Source: Manduca sexta
Taxonomy: Eukaryota > Arthropoda > Insecta > Lepidoptera > Sphingidae
Length of the DNA: 64,000 nt
Assembly (NCBI RefSeq): GCF_014839805.1
Contig: NC_051142.1
Coordinates: 16,586,589-16,650,588, forward strand
Direction of reading: 5' to 3'
Below, in pieces: positions 1 through 12,807 of this stretch. The stretch's first letter is position 1, and each line of letters starts with the position of its first letter. The notes under the pieces were generated by a model. The model was not told the origin of the DNA and made no database searches. It saw nothing but the letters and a program-made list of their open reading frames with translations. The position numbers and the translations under genes are program-made.

Positions 1-1759
1 TAAAGTGCCTGAAATTTCGCCTAGCGATGAATTAGATAAAGGAGCTTTATTATCAAAACATGGTGAAATTGATATAAATAACAAATTAAATAAAGAAAAC
101 TTTTTTAAAGCTGTACACAAAGTTGAAAATGTATTAGAAATATCAGAAAAAATTCAACCAACAAAAATATCTGAAGAAAATTTAGAACACAAACCAGAAT
201 TGTCTAAAAAAGACCTCCAGAGCAAAAACACAGATATTAAAAAAGTAGGAAGGATAAAATCTCTTAACTTGAATATAGATGTATCTACACTTCTCCCTGG
301 TGCTTCTCCGAAGAAACAAAAAGTAGAAACTCCAAAAGACAAGGATTTGGAAGTCGTGTCAGATTCTACTTCCGAGGAAGTAGTTACCACGCGTCTAACA
401 CCAGAAAATGAGTCGAAAATGGTTAAATCTATAAGTTTTGAAGGAGAACCAAATTCAGAGGTATTAGATAACAAACTGTCAAAAGAAAGAGCTAGAATTC
501 AAGTCAAACGTAGGCCATCAACAAGAAGAGCTAGACGAGAAGCCGTCAGAAAGTCAGCTATAGACTTTGACGATTCCACAGACAATTCTAGCTCTATAGA
601 TGATCCGCCAAAAAATGTTAAATCGGAAAGTCCATCTAAAACATTCGATGTCAAGACTGTACTAACCGAAAGTTCCTCGAATATTCTTAATACAGATATA
701 AAAGATTCTAGAATAGATAATAAAGATGCTATAATTTCTAAAATAGAGCAAGTGATGCCTAAAGACAAAGAAATCAGCACAGATAATGCGGCAGAGAAAC
801 CGAAAGTCACTTCAAAAGTAGTTTATATTTTGAACGACGAGGACATATTTAATACTAAACCAAATGATAAAGTTGATTTATTTAAAAAAGATACTCCGAT
901 ATCAACACTGGGTAATATGTGCGCAGAAGTTACAAAAACTGAGACTAAACCTATTGTAAGTGATAGCGCCAAAAAACCATCTAAAGTCAGTATTTTTGGC
1001 TCCGACAGTGAAGAGGAATTATTTGGTGGCAAAAGTAAAGATAAGAAGAAAGTTGAAGTAAAAGGTTCTCTGTTCGGTGATGATGATGATGATGACTTGT
1101 TCGGTGTTAAAAGCAAGAAGGCTGGTAAGTTGAACGTTTTATTTTTTGATCTAATAACTGTAGATTATGATATATTTATTGTGCCAAGTATTATAGTATT
1201 ATTGGTGTATGGACGTAGCTTTTAATATGCTTAGTAAACCCAGAATTCCATTATCTCACCCTTGTCTCCACGGATCGACCAGCCTATCTCAGCTAAAACG
1301 AACGCTATCGGCAAACCCCAATCGGGCTTGACTGCCTCATGCATATTTTATCTAACGTAGGTTACTCGTTCGACTTAAAGCCGTTTTCAATAAACGATCC
1401 CAATCTCAATCTTCAATTCGATTCCGAGAATGAACCAATCAAAATAACTCATTTGTAAGCATGTCAAAAAAAAACTTTGTTTCGATTGATCCATTTTTGA
1501 GATAGATCGATAAAAGCGATTTGGATCGTTCATTGAATACGGCGGCTAATCACTGAACGGAAACTGCACCGCTAAATATGATTAATCTGTTGAGTAGTTT
1601 TTTAGATTTTTGGGCGATGTGTCTTACGAATTTATTTCATAGGATTTTTCAATTTCAGATTTTACAAAACCACAAACATCCAGAACTGCCACAAAAGAAA
1701 TCGAGAAATCAGAGCCAGTGTTTGACGATCCTTTGTCTATGCTCGACGACGATGAATAG
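1..1759 (+). CDS. FAM21/WASHC2, WASH complex subunit 2 (C-terminal part, last two exons)
   Basis: FAM21 is the long, mostly disordered tail subunit of the WASH complex; it links this actin-nucleation complex to retromer on endosomes. The visible exons are 1-1124 (frame 2, still open at the window edge, so partial) and 1659-1759, joined by a phase-1 intron with GTAAGT donor and TTTCAG acceptor. Family landmarks seen: an IKSLNLNIDVSTLLPG-type segment (about nt 255-300), a basic KRRPSTRRARREA motif (about nt 504-546) matching the conserved RPxTRxxRRxA motif of FAM21, and acidic LFa-like repeats such as VSIFGSDSEEELFGG (about nt 985-1030) and GSLFGDDDDDDLFG (about nt 1063-1110) that in the family bind VPS35. 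The protein ends DDPLSMLDDDE. A GAT-repeat run encodes the six aspartates. The open frame running past 1124 to 1225 is intron read-through. It is convergent with FAR-A. Confidence 0.9.
1380..1544. mobile_element. Small MITE-like inverted repeat in the last FAM21 intron
   Basis: The left arm at about 1380-1406 (gccgttttcaataaacgatc) and the right arm at about 1516-1544 are imperfect inverted copies: the right arm read on the minus strand is gccgtattcaatgaacgatc. The interior is AT-rich with no coding sign. The structure suggests a short non-autonomous DNA element; the superfamily is unknown. Confidence 0.45.
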
Positions 1760-3368
1760 ACATGTTTATGATAGTCTACATTATAGACAATATCGGCGAA
1801 ACGAATTGTCTGTGGCAAAGTTTTAATAGCAGTTACAGTGTAAACACCTGTGTAAACGCTTTTTTTTTTTAAATATGTAGATAGTTTTGCCGTTTTCAAG
1901 ATGAAGTGAATAGCGATGTAGTTGAGTCGACATTTAATCTGTTGTCAAGAATATGAAATACTAAAATGAACATAAAAATTTACTCAATTAAAAAAAAAAA
2001 TATGGACCTAACGGTAGGCTTGAGTGCTTCTTTGTTGTCGTCATCATTACAGGTCTCAAGAGCAAGAGAGATAGCAAGATGTCCTTAATACGCGCCATTT
2101 ATATATTTTCATAATGAATTACCGCGTCGCTTTTCAATTATGATCTATAAAGCCATTATGTTTCACATTATAAACGTATAGAATAAAAAATATAATACTG
2201 CTCTCTGCTCTCTCAAATGAAAACTATTCTGAATGAAACTTTCTTACTTCAGCAGTGTTTTTACAACCTGCAAGTTTTATTAGAAAATACTTGTATGGGT
2301 TTATAAAAATAATACAACTGTTTTGTATGTTAAGTTTATAAAATGTTAATTTTGATATATATGATGTCTAGTTCTATAGATAATGAATCTTGATAATAAT
2401 ATCAATGGTTGAAATGCTAATTGACTTGAGCGAAATTTTTTTGCGACAATAAGTTTCATACGTTTTTATTTTATAGCTTTAAATGTCGATACGAGCTTGC
2501 CGTTCGCCTGATGGTAAGCGATACCACTACCCAGAAACAGGTGAATCACCATCCAACACCTTGAATTACAAAGTATTGTTTGGTATCCTACTGCGCTTGC
2601 CATCCTAAGACATGAGATGTTAAGTTTTCTATGTTCTATGTCCAGTAGTTACACTGGCTAGAATATCCTTCAAACCGGAACACAACAGTGACTACACATT
2701 GCTGCTTGGCGGCAGAAATAGACATTGCGGTGGTACCTACCCAGGCGGACTCTCACATATAAGAAACCTACCAGCACCACCATACATATTTAAAACCAGC
2801 ACATTTTTCTATGTTTTGTTAAATTAGTAATTTTTTTTCGAAAATAAATGTCGCTTAAGACAATTACCCTTTTAACCGTTGATATATAAATTAATGAAAG
2901 ATGAACGCTAGTAGACACAAACAAATCGTTTCGCTGATTTACATGTAATTAAAATATATAACATTCCAACAATTTTTATGTTTGTTCAATCAAATATTTA
3001 TAATTGGTTATTGTGATTTTTATATGAAATTGTTACGATATAAAATAATATATTTTCATATAATATTAGTTAACGATTGTAAATAAATGCTTGTTTTATA
3101 ATTGTTTTTTTATTACTTATTTTTCTGATTGAAACATATTCTAGCTGACCTGAGTAATTCGTTGCAAGGTACTTTTTTTATTATTGAACTAAAACAATCG
3201 GTTCGTGAAATATATTTTATTTTTAAATTAATCTTACTTTAATAAAGTAGAGTATACATTTTAATCCTCAGAACACCAACAAAATTAAACTCATTTACAC
3301 ATCAAATTAAATTTCGATTAAATTATTTTCACAAATCTAAGTTGATTGGTAAAAATATTTCAAATTAC
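1760..3368. other. Convergent 3' region between FAM21 and FAR-A
   Basis: This stretch holds the 3' UTRs of two convergent genes and no further coding exon that I can see. AATAAA occurs on the plus strand near 2181 and, for FAR-A on the minus strand, near 3178-3183 and 3217-3222. A copy of dispersed repeat RepA occupies about 2471-2785. The rest is AT-rich and featureless. Confidence 0.6.
2471..2785 (+). repeat. Dispersed repeat RepA, copy 1
   Basis: The copy begins near ttatagctttaaatgtcgat and carries the diagnostic strings gcttgccgttcgcctgatgg, tccagtagttacactggcta and gacattgcggtggtacctac. The same string order recurs near 3962-4160, 37015-37258 (inverted) and 53260-53690. I recognise the strings as common in lepidopteran genomes but cannot assign a class. 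Confidence 0.75.
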
Positions 3369-6300
3369 TTACAGTCCAAATAGTTTTGAAAATAGCTTCA
3401 GACAGAAATACACACAATAAATAAGCACATAGAAATACACACTCATAAATACAAAGTTAGCGATACGCAGCCATTTTTGTTTCTTAAATCCCCGTTCACT
3501 GCCTTTCAGGCCGTCTTTGACCACATATTTCCGGCAGCCCAGGCACCATACAAGTAAAAGTCTCTTCCAATTTATAGAAGTCATTTCGAAGTTGAATATA
3601 ACTTTGTCTTGCTCCGACATTTGATTATACAATGAAACAGTGTTGCGATCGTCAAAAATCCAGTCGTTGGTCACAAAATAACTGTAGACTAACGCCATTT
3701 GGTATATTTTGTTGTACATTTTTATGAATCTGGAATATGAAACAGAAGTTAAAAGCTGTAGCTTCAATCATCTAATGGCAGATCGACTGCTGAACAAATT
3801 TGGACTCGATCAAGTATTCATTTTTCGAATCATAAAACATAATTATGTATTGTCTGAGAACAAAATTTGTGCCGGATACGGCTATGTCATCGCCAACCAT
3901 GAGTCTGAAAAGTTTATTAAACGGGTGTCCAAGTTATGCCTCCCACTATCGCCTTTTTTTATTGCTTTGAATGACGAGACAAGCTTGCCGTTCGCCTGAT
4001 GGTAAACGATACGACCGCTCATAAACAGTAAAAACACTATCCTACACCTTGACTTACAAAGTATTGTTTGGTTTTCCACTGCGCTCGCCATCCTGAGACA
4101 TGAAATGTTAAATCTTATTATGTCCAGTAGTTACACTGGCTACAATGCATCCCTTGAAACTCACCGGCATTGGTTTATAAACTTAAAAAACTTACGAAGG
4201 TATCTCCTTGGGCTTCTTAATTCCGAAGAGAAAGTACACCGTCTCCATGATATAAGCCGGTATGTAGTGCAACAGCCATGTCAGCAACCAGAATATCGTT
4301 TTATTCTGCGTCTCCACCGTGTAGCCGTACCAAATAGATTTGGGAGACGCGTAACGCCGCATGTATGGGCTAGTCATTATTTTTCTGTTTTCACCTAAAA
4401 AAATAAACTTATCTATATTCAAATGAATTCCTATTTCCCTTGGTCACGCCATCAGGCGTGAACGGCTGGACCGATTTCACATTTTTTTTGTTGTGTTTGT
4501 TATTGTCAGGAGAAGGTTCTTATGAAAGAAAAAAATCAAAAAATTGCGCAGTAAATTAGAAAGTTTAAGAAAACTTAACGAAAATATTAATTTTATATAA
4601 CCGTCAATTGTTTGAAATAACTGTCAGCGATTGACAGAATGCGCGCTGCAAATTCATAGTTAAGACGGGACAACGTCTGTCGGGTCAGCTAGTTCAAAAC
4701 AATAATACTACGAAACTTAATTTTGATGACCGAAATTAAAATACTTTTCGGATTTTGTCCCGATTTTTTATTATAATTTTACAGAAACGAAATACAGAAA
4801 TATGTAATAAACAGGGTAGCTTTTGAAACATAAATTATTCATTGCCCTTTGGGAGAAAATATCAAATTCTAAAAATTTATTTATTATTTTTAAAATGAAG
4901 TAACTTCTCTGAGTGTGGCAGTGTGATACTAGATGAATCTAGAGTGATCGTTGTGAAAGAAGAAGGCCCTAGTTGCAGGGATGCAACTAGGACCGCACTT
5001 GCCGTTTGATGTGTTCCTGATCTGATACGGGAAAGCTTCTCGCCATATCAGTTAGAAAGTCCAGATGCCAAACTGATATTAAGAAGAAAAACCCAATATC
5101 ACTTCCCTATTTTAACTATCCCGTCACGGCATTCGAACTCGAGACCTCAGAGCGGAAGTCGTACCACGCGCGCATAAAAATTACATCACTGAGGCAGTCA
5201 TAAACATAATCTGAATTCCTGATACTCACCCCAAGACACCTTACACCTATAGTTGCTAATGGCATAAATCTTGGCGTCTCTGTCTTCGGTCGCGGCCCCC
5301 CACGCAGCGGCTATGATGGTATTATTGACATAGTCCACTGGTGCGTAGCATAACCTCACATCACCGTTAAGTGTTACATGTGTAGCCCCCATGCCTATTC
5401 CTAAAATCACCTGTGAACAAGGGTTTAGTTGTTCTTAATAAATCTTTTTATCAAGCCTGAAGCCATGACTGGCCAAACGGCCTCTCAATCCTAAATTTCG
5501 GTTAGTTTACCTTCAGAGCCAAAATGGGAATGAGGTCATGGCTTAAATTAGTTTATAAAAGGCATGAAATATCGAGTCTGACTTTACTGTGCTTGTTAAA
5601 ATATATGTGCTTGATTGAAATATATTTATATGAATCTCTTACTCCAGTAGGTCCATATACCGAGCTGAGGTCTAGCCACCCAGGCGCAGGCTCACTGTAT
5701 GCACCAATCACTGAAAAAAATACCTAATATTCAAATAAAACTAACCGTATTAGTTTTTGTTCATTAACACGATAAAGGGAACCTTTAAACATTAGGGTTT
5801 TTTTTCCTTTTGGGTATCTCACCCCGCATTCAACACCGGGGGCAACCTACGAATGGGATACTGGAATCCCCCGGCTTAGCGACTGCAGGATCCTGGAAGA
5901 AAGTTGGGAGGGGATAGCTGGGAAGGAAGTGTGCGGGAAGGATAAGGAAACCTCTTAGGATGGGAGGAGGGGAAAAGGCTAGGAAGTGTTCGCGAGCCCT
6001 TATAGGCGTCAATGTGAATTGGCAACCATGAGGTATACACACCTAACTGTGTGCCTAGGGCCGTGAGAAATGTCCCCCGTGCATGGGCGTGCATTCGGTG
6101 TGGAGACCTGGACACTCCTACTACTAGTGTCGCATAAATGTGAAACTTTGTCAAGTTATTTACAAAGTTTCGCTTATATTCAAAACTACTAGAGCACTAG
6201 AACCTTTGTTAGAAAATTACTTATTACACTAATTATAATTTAAAGCCACTATTATTTAACGAGATTTTATATCGGAAAAGTAGGTACTTATACCGTAGCA

Positions 6301-8008
6301 ATTTTATAGTAGAAGTCAAATTTACCTATAGGTGGTCGAACTATGCACACCGGTAGATCTCGTCCCATAGTTCTCACTGCTTCTTCTGCTATTGCTTTCG
6401 TAAAAGTATACGTGTTCGGCCAATCTTCTATCAATCTGCAAATTCGATTATTTTTTAAAGAAAGGACTTATATCTAATTTCGACGTCCGCAGTGCAGTCC
6501 TGAATAAATCTTCGTAAATTAAAGCTCTAAGTGATCTTACCACTATACATGGCTCGTGGAAGCGCCATTAGGCGAGCGACTAGATCATCTTAAAAACTAG
6601 TAGTACTTATACAAAACACCTACTTGCTAGTAATTTTCTGCAGCCTCTCCTCACTAACAGTCTCTACCAGCTCTATCATGGTCTCAGGAGGTATCGGACT
6701 AGGGTAGAAATTTTCCAGGACCTCGTGACTCGCCCAGCTCTGTGTGGCGTGAGCGAATGTTGTTGACACGTGGACAAACGACCTGTTTTTGGGATAAAAA
6801 GTTTTACGTCTTAAGATTTAGAATTAGTAGTCAGTATTCTAGCAAAAACAAGTAAGTAGAATAGGTAGTAACTTAAGTTGCTTGCAATCCTTCGCCAGTA
6901 GTAATATCTCCCTGGTACCGCGTACGTTGTGTATGGTGGCCGCACGCAGAGGCTCGTGGAACTTGGTGGTAGCCGCCACGTGGAATATTATATTCACCTG
7001 GAACAACAACTGGAGGGTGTATCTGCTAGGTAATGTCTATGAGACCTTCTACTGGGGTACTTATATAAGTATTTCTTGTCATTCGACAATCCACAACTTC
7101 CCTTGCATCGACCTTACGTTCAATTTAGATATCATCAGATTGACATTCCTATGAATCTTCATAGGCAATAGCTACCATACAAGCTAAGTCTACAACCAAC
7201 GAACCTCTTGTGTCAGCTTGTTCCAGTCTTGATAACTTAGGCCAAGTCTAAGTTCTGTTATATCTCCCTCCACGGGGATCAAACGGCTCGCGAAATCTGG
7301 CTTCTTCTCCCTTAATAATTCAAATACCTGAAAAATGTAGATTATTTAGAGTCTGCTATAATATTATGTTGAATATCGTTTGATCTTCATAATGACTATC
7401 TTAATAGCATGATTTTGATGATGGGTATAGAAAGATTTGTATTAGTTATAGATAGGTACATACAGAATCCTTTATACATTGCCGTAATCTTTCCATTACC
7501 GGACTTCCTTTCTTTGATCTCATCAGTATGTAAATTTTATTTATATTGCAGGATCTGAAATTATAAAAAAAAAAAATTTATGGTGGATGTCATTGTTATA
7601 GTAGAAGTTCTATGCCGCCCTCTTCCCGCAATCAGAATTGTCCATGATTCGTTTGCAACTATTTATGGACATTAATGGATGGACATCTTAAAGTGCATTT
7701 TGACACAGTTCGCAAAACTTTTTAATACTGTTTCTTTAGTTAACAATAAATATAATCACATTGCTAACCAACAGGTTACCCACTTTTGATTTAGTTGTAT
7801 ATAAAACCATAGCTATTGAATGCTACCTTAAAAGCTTTTCGATTAACTGCTTCCCGAGAAATCCTGTGCCTCCAGTGATGAAAATTGTGCTGTCATTATA
7901 AAACGTCTGGATGTCAGAGTTTCCCTTCTCAGTGGCGATGTGGATGGGCTCCTGTCGCAAGATCTGATCTTGGAGTACAGCTTGTGCGATATCCATAGTT
8001 CCATCCAT
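3369..8008 (-). CDS. Fatty acyl-CoA reductase A (FAR-A), 10 coding exons, 532 aa
   Basis: FARs use NADPH to reduce fatty acyl-CoA to fatty alcohol at ER-type membranes, feeding wax, ether-lipid or pheromone pathways. Exons in coding order: 7827-8008, 7464-7554, 7205-7327, 6873-6997, 6624-6782, 6326-6435, 5643-5710, 5230-5410, 4196-4394, 3369-3729 (1599 nt, all phases close). Landmarks: Rossmann NADPH motif TGGTGFLG at residues 45-52; VNIIFHVAAT at 133-142; FVHVST at 176-181; catalytic YTFTK with Tyr236 and Lys240; GPTG near 283-286; a hydrophobic stretch at about 379-405; the FAR C-terminal domain (NDWIFDDRN); and a final membrane segment at about 502-524. The length matches the family (about 500-550 aa). 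The first coding exon starts at an acceptor (CAG|GATCATGG), so a non-coding first exon must lie upstream. Met5 is an alternative start. Introns hold a Helitron, SINE and RepA copies. Substrate length cannot be read from sequence. Confidence 0.93.
3962..4160 (+). repeat. Dispersed repeat RepA, copy 2, 3'-truncated, in FAR-A intron 9
   Basis: It shares aagcttgccgttcgcctgat, the bridge ttacaaagtattgtttggtt and tccagtagttacactggcta with the other RepA copies, in the same order. It lies antisense in the FAR-A intron between exons 4196-4394 and 3369-3729, and ends about 36 bp from the exon 9 donor side. The short frames here are repeat-derived. Confidence 0.7.
4412..4692 (+). mobile_element. Short non-autonomous Helitron in FAR-A intron 8
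   Basis: The element starts TCTATATTCAAATGAATTCC directly after an A and ends ...GTCTGTCGGGTCAGCTAG directly before a T. Those are Helitron rules (5' TC, 3' CTAG, insertion between A and T, no target duplication). It has no coding capacity. Its 5' end lies only about 16 nt from the acceptor of FAR-A exon 4196-4394. Confidence 0.7.
4962..5199 (-). mobile_element. tRNA-derived SINE (family C, Bm1-like) in FAR-A intron 8
   Basis: Read on the minus strand, it begins with a tRNA-like head (B-box-like gagttcgaatgcc) and continues into a body with the string gatattgggtttttcttctt and a ccctgcaactagggcc stem-like end. It lies just 25 bp downstream of the exon 5230-5410 donor. The naming as Bm1-like is from memory of lepidopteran SINEs. 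Confidence 0.6.
5790..6130. repeat. Dispersed repeat RepE, copy 1, in FAR-A intron 6
   Basis: This GC-rich block in an AT-rich intron carries ggatactggaatcccccggc, gcgagcccttatag and gtgaattggcaacca. The same ordered strings recur at about 34445-34700 in the HINT intron. Short frames on either strand here are repeat artefacts. The class is not recognised. Confidence 0.6.
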
Positions 8009-8577
8009 GATCCTGAAAGATGAGAATATTATAATGCAGGTATTTTTCCTTGTACTGCTACATATAGGATGTAGCGTGTGTAGTTAGTATCCTGGAAGAG
8101 TCGCCATGTAATGGAATGATGAAAACATGTTGAGACGTGTTGATGGTTTTGGGCTCTTTATTTGACTGCACTCATAATACTAACTTAATACTACACATTA
8201 CATGCCTTAACACACTTACACATTACATGACTTACACACACTCCAAGGAAGACCGAGGTAAATTTCCCTGGTTTGTACTTTCTGTAAGATTTGTTATATT
8301 GTTACTTTATACAGGCACGAAAAACTGGCTCCACTGTACTTGATGGTAAATGGATTGACGTCCTAACAGTAAAAATATCAATTAAAATAATTGTTATTTA
8401 TACTTGGCTTCCTCAATTAGTGAAACGGAGTGGAAATTATGTTATTGTGTATCATGTTCCAAGAAAAACAAAACATAAAAAATCTATTTGCCACCAAGGT
8501 CAAGCAGAGGAGACGCGGACGTTAAGGTAGTACAAGTATTATTCTAAATTCTTGATTTTGTGGTTTAAGTACTGAAT

Positions 8578-8845
8578 GAATCCCTCCTAGCCTAATTTCG
8601 GCCACGGCGGCCAATATCAACGGATATCAGCCAGGTACGCAGGAGATATTATAGTGTACAAATGTGTGCGCAATGCACAGGCGCACTCTCTGTGTCTTCA
8701 CCCTTATAGTCAGTGTAAGATCAGGCGCAGGACCGACGGATTTTTTTAAGATGGTAAAACCCAGTCACAATTATTTTAAGCTTGACCCGGAATTGGAACC
8801 CAGGGCCTCAGCACGGTAGTCGTACTCCTATCGCATTGGTACTGT
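8578..8845 (-). mobile_element. tRNA-derived SINE, family B, copy 1
   Basis: Read on the minus strand: a tRNA-like head (ctgggttccaattccgggtc, B-box-like), then gactgggttttaccatctta, then the body ending tggccgccgtggccgaaatt. The same plan is seen at 12808, 25489 and 39362. Confidence 0.75.
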
Positions 8846-10324
8846 TTTTACATATCGCAAAAAAAAATTCTAAAAGGTTTAGTTTAATTTGGGTTCCCAG
8901 GACAGCAGTTTCTTGCTAAATATAATTTAAAGTTATTTCAAAGTTGATGAAATGCAACAAACGACAACATTTTTTTAAAGTCTAAAAATGTAGGAAGATA
9001 CTCTTCCTAAAGTGTAAGTACGTACATTAATTATTTGGATGTTTGTTAGAAATCAACACAGCAATCACTAAACAGATTTGGTTGGAACTTGAACCATTGA
9101 TAAAATATGCGTAATGCGGGATTAACATAGTATAGGCTACTATCTATGTATTTTTTGTACCAGAAAAGCTTTTTAGTCTTGACTCTATCTCCAACCATGG
9201 AAAACCATTATCTCTACAATTATTTTCCCCTTATTGTCCCTTCTTACTGTAATTATGCATAAAATTTGAATAATTTCTTTATTACAAAGCAGCCACATAA
9301 GTAATATATCACAGTACAAATTGTCATACACAAATGTGCCCCAAAAACAAATTTTACCTTTAAATTTCAATAAATAAATAATATTAAATATATTATCAAT
9401 CTCTTTTAGACTTGCTACATTACCAACCCTTTATAATAATAAAATATATTCATACTCTCTACGAAAAAATTGGGAACGGGAAATTAAATTTTAATATTAT
9501 TATAATAATAAATACTTAATTATTTATACGGTGTAAAAATATTTCGCCGTGCCACATCGCGGGCACGGAGGACTCTGATATCAAATTATGTGAAGGAATG
9601 GGGGTGTATGACGGTTACATACATAAACATCAGTAGTAATTTACGCATAATACTTATAAAAGATATAGCCACTGTTTTAACGTGTCGCTCATATAAATCT
9701 ACCCCACTTTCCTCTACGCATCACAACTAGTCAAGTAAGCCACACCCTAATTACTTCTGCCATAGTAACAGGAAAGGCCCCATAGCCACATGGCGATTTA
9801 TAGACATGGAATCGATAGAGTAGAACCTAAGTCAAAAACATATCTAAATAAAAAATATTAAATGTAACATTTTGTTGTGTGGTCCTCCAGTAAAGTGGAT
9901 TTTTGTCTCTTAATGTTGCGACGTTGGAAATTTTCACCGTCGAGATATGAAAAACACTCTTTAGTACATTTCTTCCTCTCCATGTAATTATATCAGGCAC
10001 TGTTTACTTAAGAAAAATAATTAAAATATATTGTACCTTAAAACACTGAACACTCCACAAAAACTACCTACGTGCTCTTTGTGTAAAATACTATTAAAAA
10101 ATGAATAATATGCTCGGACATGTGAATCAGATGACCTTATAAATATTTTAATTTCTTACCGACCCTAAAGGAGGTTCATCTATTTGCCGTAATTTTTTTG
10201 GTTGTTTTATGTTTGTTCTCATTTTAAGTTTGTCGATATAGGACCTTGGGCAGCGAAGATTCAGAAGGGAACTTAAAATCAAAATAGGATTTTGATGATT
10301 CTTATTGTGTTGGTTTGTTTTGAG

Positions 10325-10445
10325 TACCATATTAGCGGGTCGAGCCTGGATGCAATTAGCTCGGGACCAAAAAAATTGGCATGATCTGAGAGAGGCCTAT
10401 ACCCAGCGGTGGGACTCTACAGGTTGTGGATGATGATGATGATGA
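10325..10445 (+). mobile_element. 3' tail of a non-LTR retrotransposon
   Basis: The string gaggcctatacccagcggtg, then gggactctacagg and a terminal GAT microsatellite, matches the common lepidopteran LINE 3' end that finishes in (GAT)n. It is strongly 5'-truncated, with no coding part. Confidence 0.55.
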
Positions 10446-11769
10446 CCTTATTAAAAATATTATTGTTGCTTGACGTTGAACTTCGGAGATGCACCAGGGA
10501 ACTCTTCAAAATAAAATGAGGATGACTTTGTATTGTGTTCAATTAGTTGCGTTTTAGAACCAACAAAAAAACAAAAAATATAACCTATAAGTATGTCAAC
10601 AACAAAAAAATACTATACATACTTACTCCAAAACGTAATAAAATGTTATATTAGGATTAACTAATAAGGAATTATTAAAACAATAGCAATGTAATCCTCT
10701 TTACAAAGCCCTGTTTACTTTGCACACAAAATATTTTTTTTTAGAGTCAGTGCCTAATTTAAATTAGGAACTAACTAAGCAAGTAAATACACGAATAAAT
10801 AAACTTAAATGAGGCCCCGCGTTTTTCATTGTATAAAAACATACATAATAATTGACTGCCCGTGCTGTCTATATGCGTAACTACTCTATACCATTTTTTA
10901 AATCCGGTAACTAATATTTACTTTACGGGCAGACTAACTGGCCGAAACTACGGGCAAAGTTTGTATACTATAAAAATGTGTTATTCGAAAAATATTAGAC
11001 AAATTTTTATTTTACCAAATGCCTTATATAAAATAACTAAAAAATCATCTTGCATTTTATCTAAACGATCTATAAATACACGTTATTAACCCCGCAAGGG
11101 CAATTGCGCAATCATTGGACGTAGATACGGTGCGCCAAATCATTTAGGTAAGATGGGGCGATTTATTACAGATGGTTATTGTTATGACTACAGACTACCT
11201 GAGAAACTAAGGATCTTTTTTTCATTACGTCCATCATATGTCTTGGGCATCGATTCCAACTTCATGGTCACAGGCAATGGCACTAGATGCGAAATTTTTT
11301 TACCCTTTAAAAACAATAAGTTGAGATGTAGAATTTTAAAGAAATTCTTTGCTATATTTGATTCATTATTCTTGAAAGCGTATGTATCGTAAATTATTTT
11401 TTTCTTTCGAAAAACTTAAATCAATGTCCACGCGGAAGCAGTCGGCACAAAATGATGATAAATTAACCGTTATTGGAAGGTAAGACCTATGGCATTTAGC
11501 TTGGGTCACTTAAAAGTACACGCAAAACCCTTGGCATTATTTCACCTTTGACCTCATAAATAAATACACCCAATACAGTATATAGTTTTAACTCCACCAA
11601 ATATACCGTGGCTGTATAATATATATACTACAGTAAATAATGTATAATTATATGCAAGTCTATTGTCGTATAAGTTAGTACTCAGAAAGATGTTACTTAC
11701 ACAAAATAATGTTAGTAACATTGACGTATATGTATCTACATATTATAATATATCAATGGTAGCTACTTA

Positions 11770-11930
11770 TATATAACACATTTGGCTCGGAGCTGGAATT
11801 GAAACCAGATCACATAAAAAAATTAAAAGCCACTAACACAGCCATCATTTGGCTGAATGGGTTGTGTTTGATTTGAACTCGTGACATCTCAATTCGCCAT
11901 CGCCCGCTACGCCATAGAGACAATCATGGA
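11770..11930 (-). mobile_element. tRNA-derived SINE head, separate family
   Basis: Read on the minus strand, tatggcgtagcgggcgatgg (A-box-like) is followed about 30 nt later by acgagttcaaatcaaac (B-box-like). The spacing fits a pol III promoter of tRNA origin. No intact cloverleaf is evident, so this is not called a tRNA gene. Confidence 0.45.
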
Positions 11931-12807
11931 CGTACCGGGGTGAGGGTTGGGGCTCAGAGGGGGACAACTGGCTTCTCCTCAATTCAGCATAATTTTGTAT
12001 GTAAATATCAATTTATGTACTGTGTTGAAAATTGGGACTTCTTTTGCGTTTCCGTTTCACTTCCCTCTGGATCAAAATTTAAGATATTTCTTTCCTGTGT
12101 TAAAAACTGGGTATGCCCATGCGCTTGTTCCAATGTCCTATGATAATATCACATGCATCGAAACTTGTTTCGTCAAACAAGTATTTTGTTGATGTACTTA
12201 AGCGTTCGTAGGTCATGGTAAAGGTCATACAGAACGAATCATAAGGCTTGATTCATGCACGTTTGACAGTGTCAACTCGGTTCCATACAAGTTAAGTACC
12301 AGCCAAACGAAACCAGTCAGTAAAAAGAATTATAATATACTACCAATACAGTCAGACTAACGCACCGAAAGTATTGTAGTTCCCTTGATTTTCTTTATGC
12401 TTTAATATTATGATATCCATAATCCATAATAAAAACACCGCGAGAGTTCTAAGAAAATTTCAGCTTATTCTCCTTCATTACACTTAAAAAAAATTATGAC
12501 TTAAGTAAATGTTTGACAAACAGACATGAGCTTTCATAAGGCGTTCGCCTAAAGACCATTAGGTAGAATACTACGGAAACATATGCCCGAGCAAAACGGC
12601 GCGCTAACCGTATTTAACAAAGCTATCTATTCAAAACTTCTGATGCAACACAACTCATCATTAACGCAACTTCGACTAATAAGACATACAATACATTATA
12701 CACATAAATTATTTCCCGCGGGGCGCGAAATAATGATGATGATGATGACAAAAGTAAAAATATAGGCGGTCGGGGCGCATTATTCAGATTTTACCCGTCT
12801 CCAAAAA

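Noticed and set aside
1125..1225. Extension of the FAM21 open frame to 1225
   Set aside because: A strong GTAAGT donor at 1125 and a matching acceptor and conserved acidic C-terminus at 1659 show that this is intron read-through.
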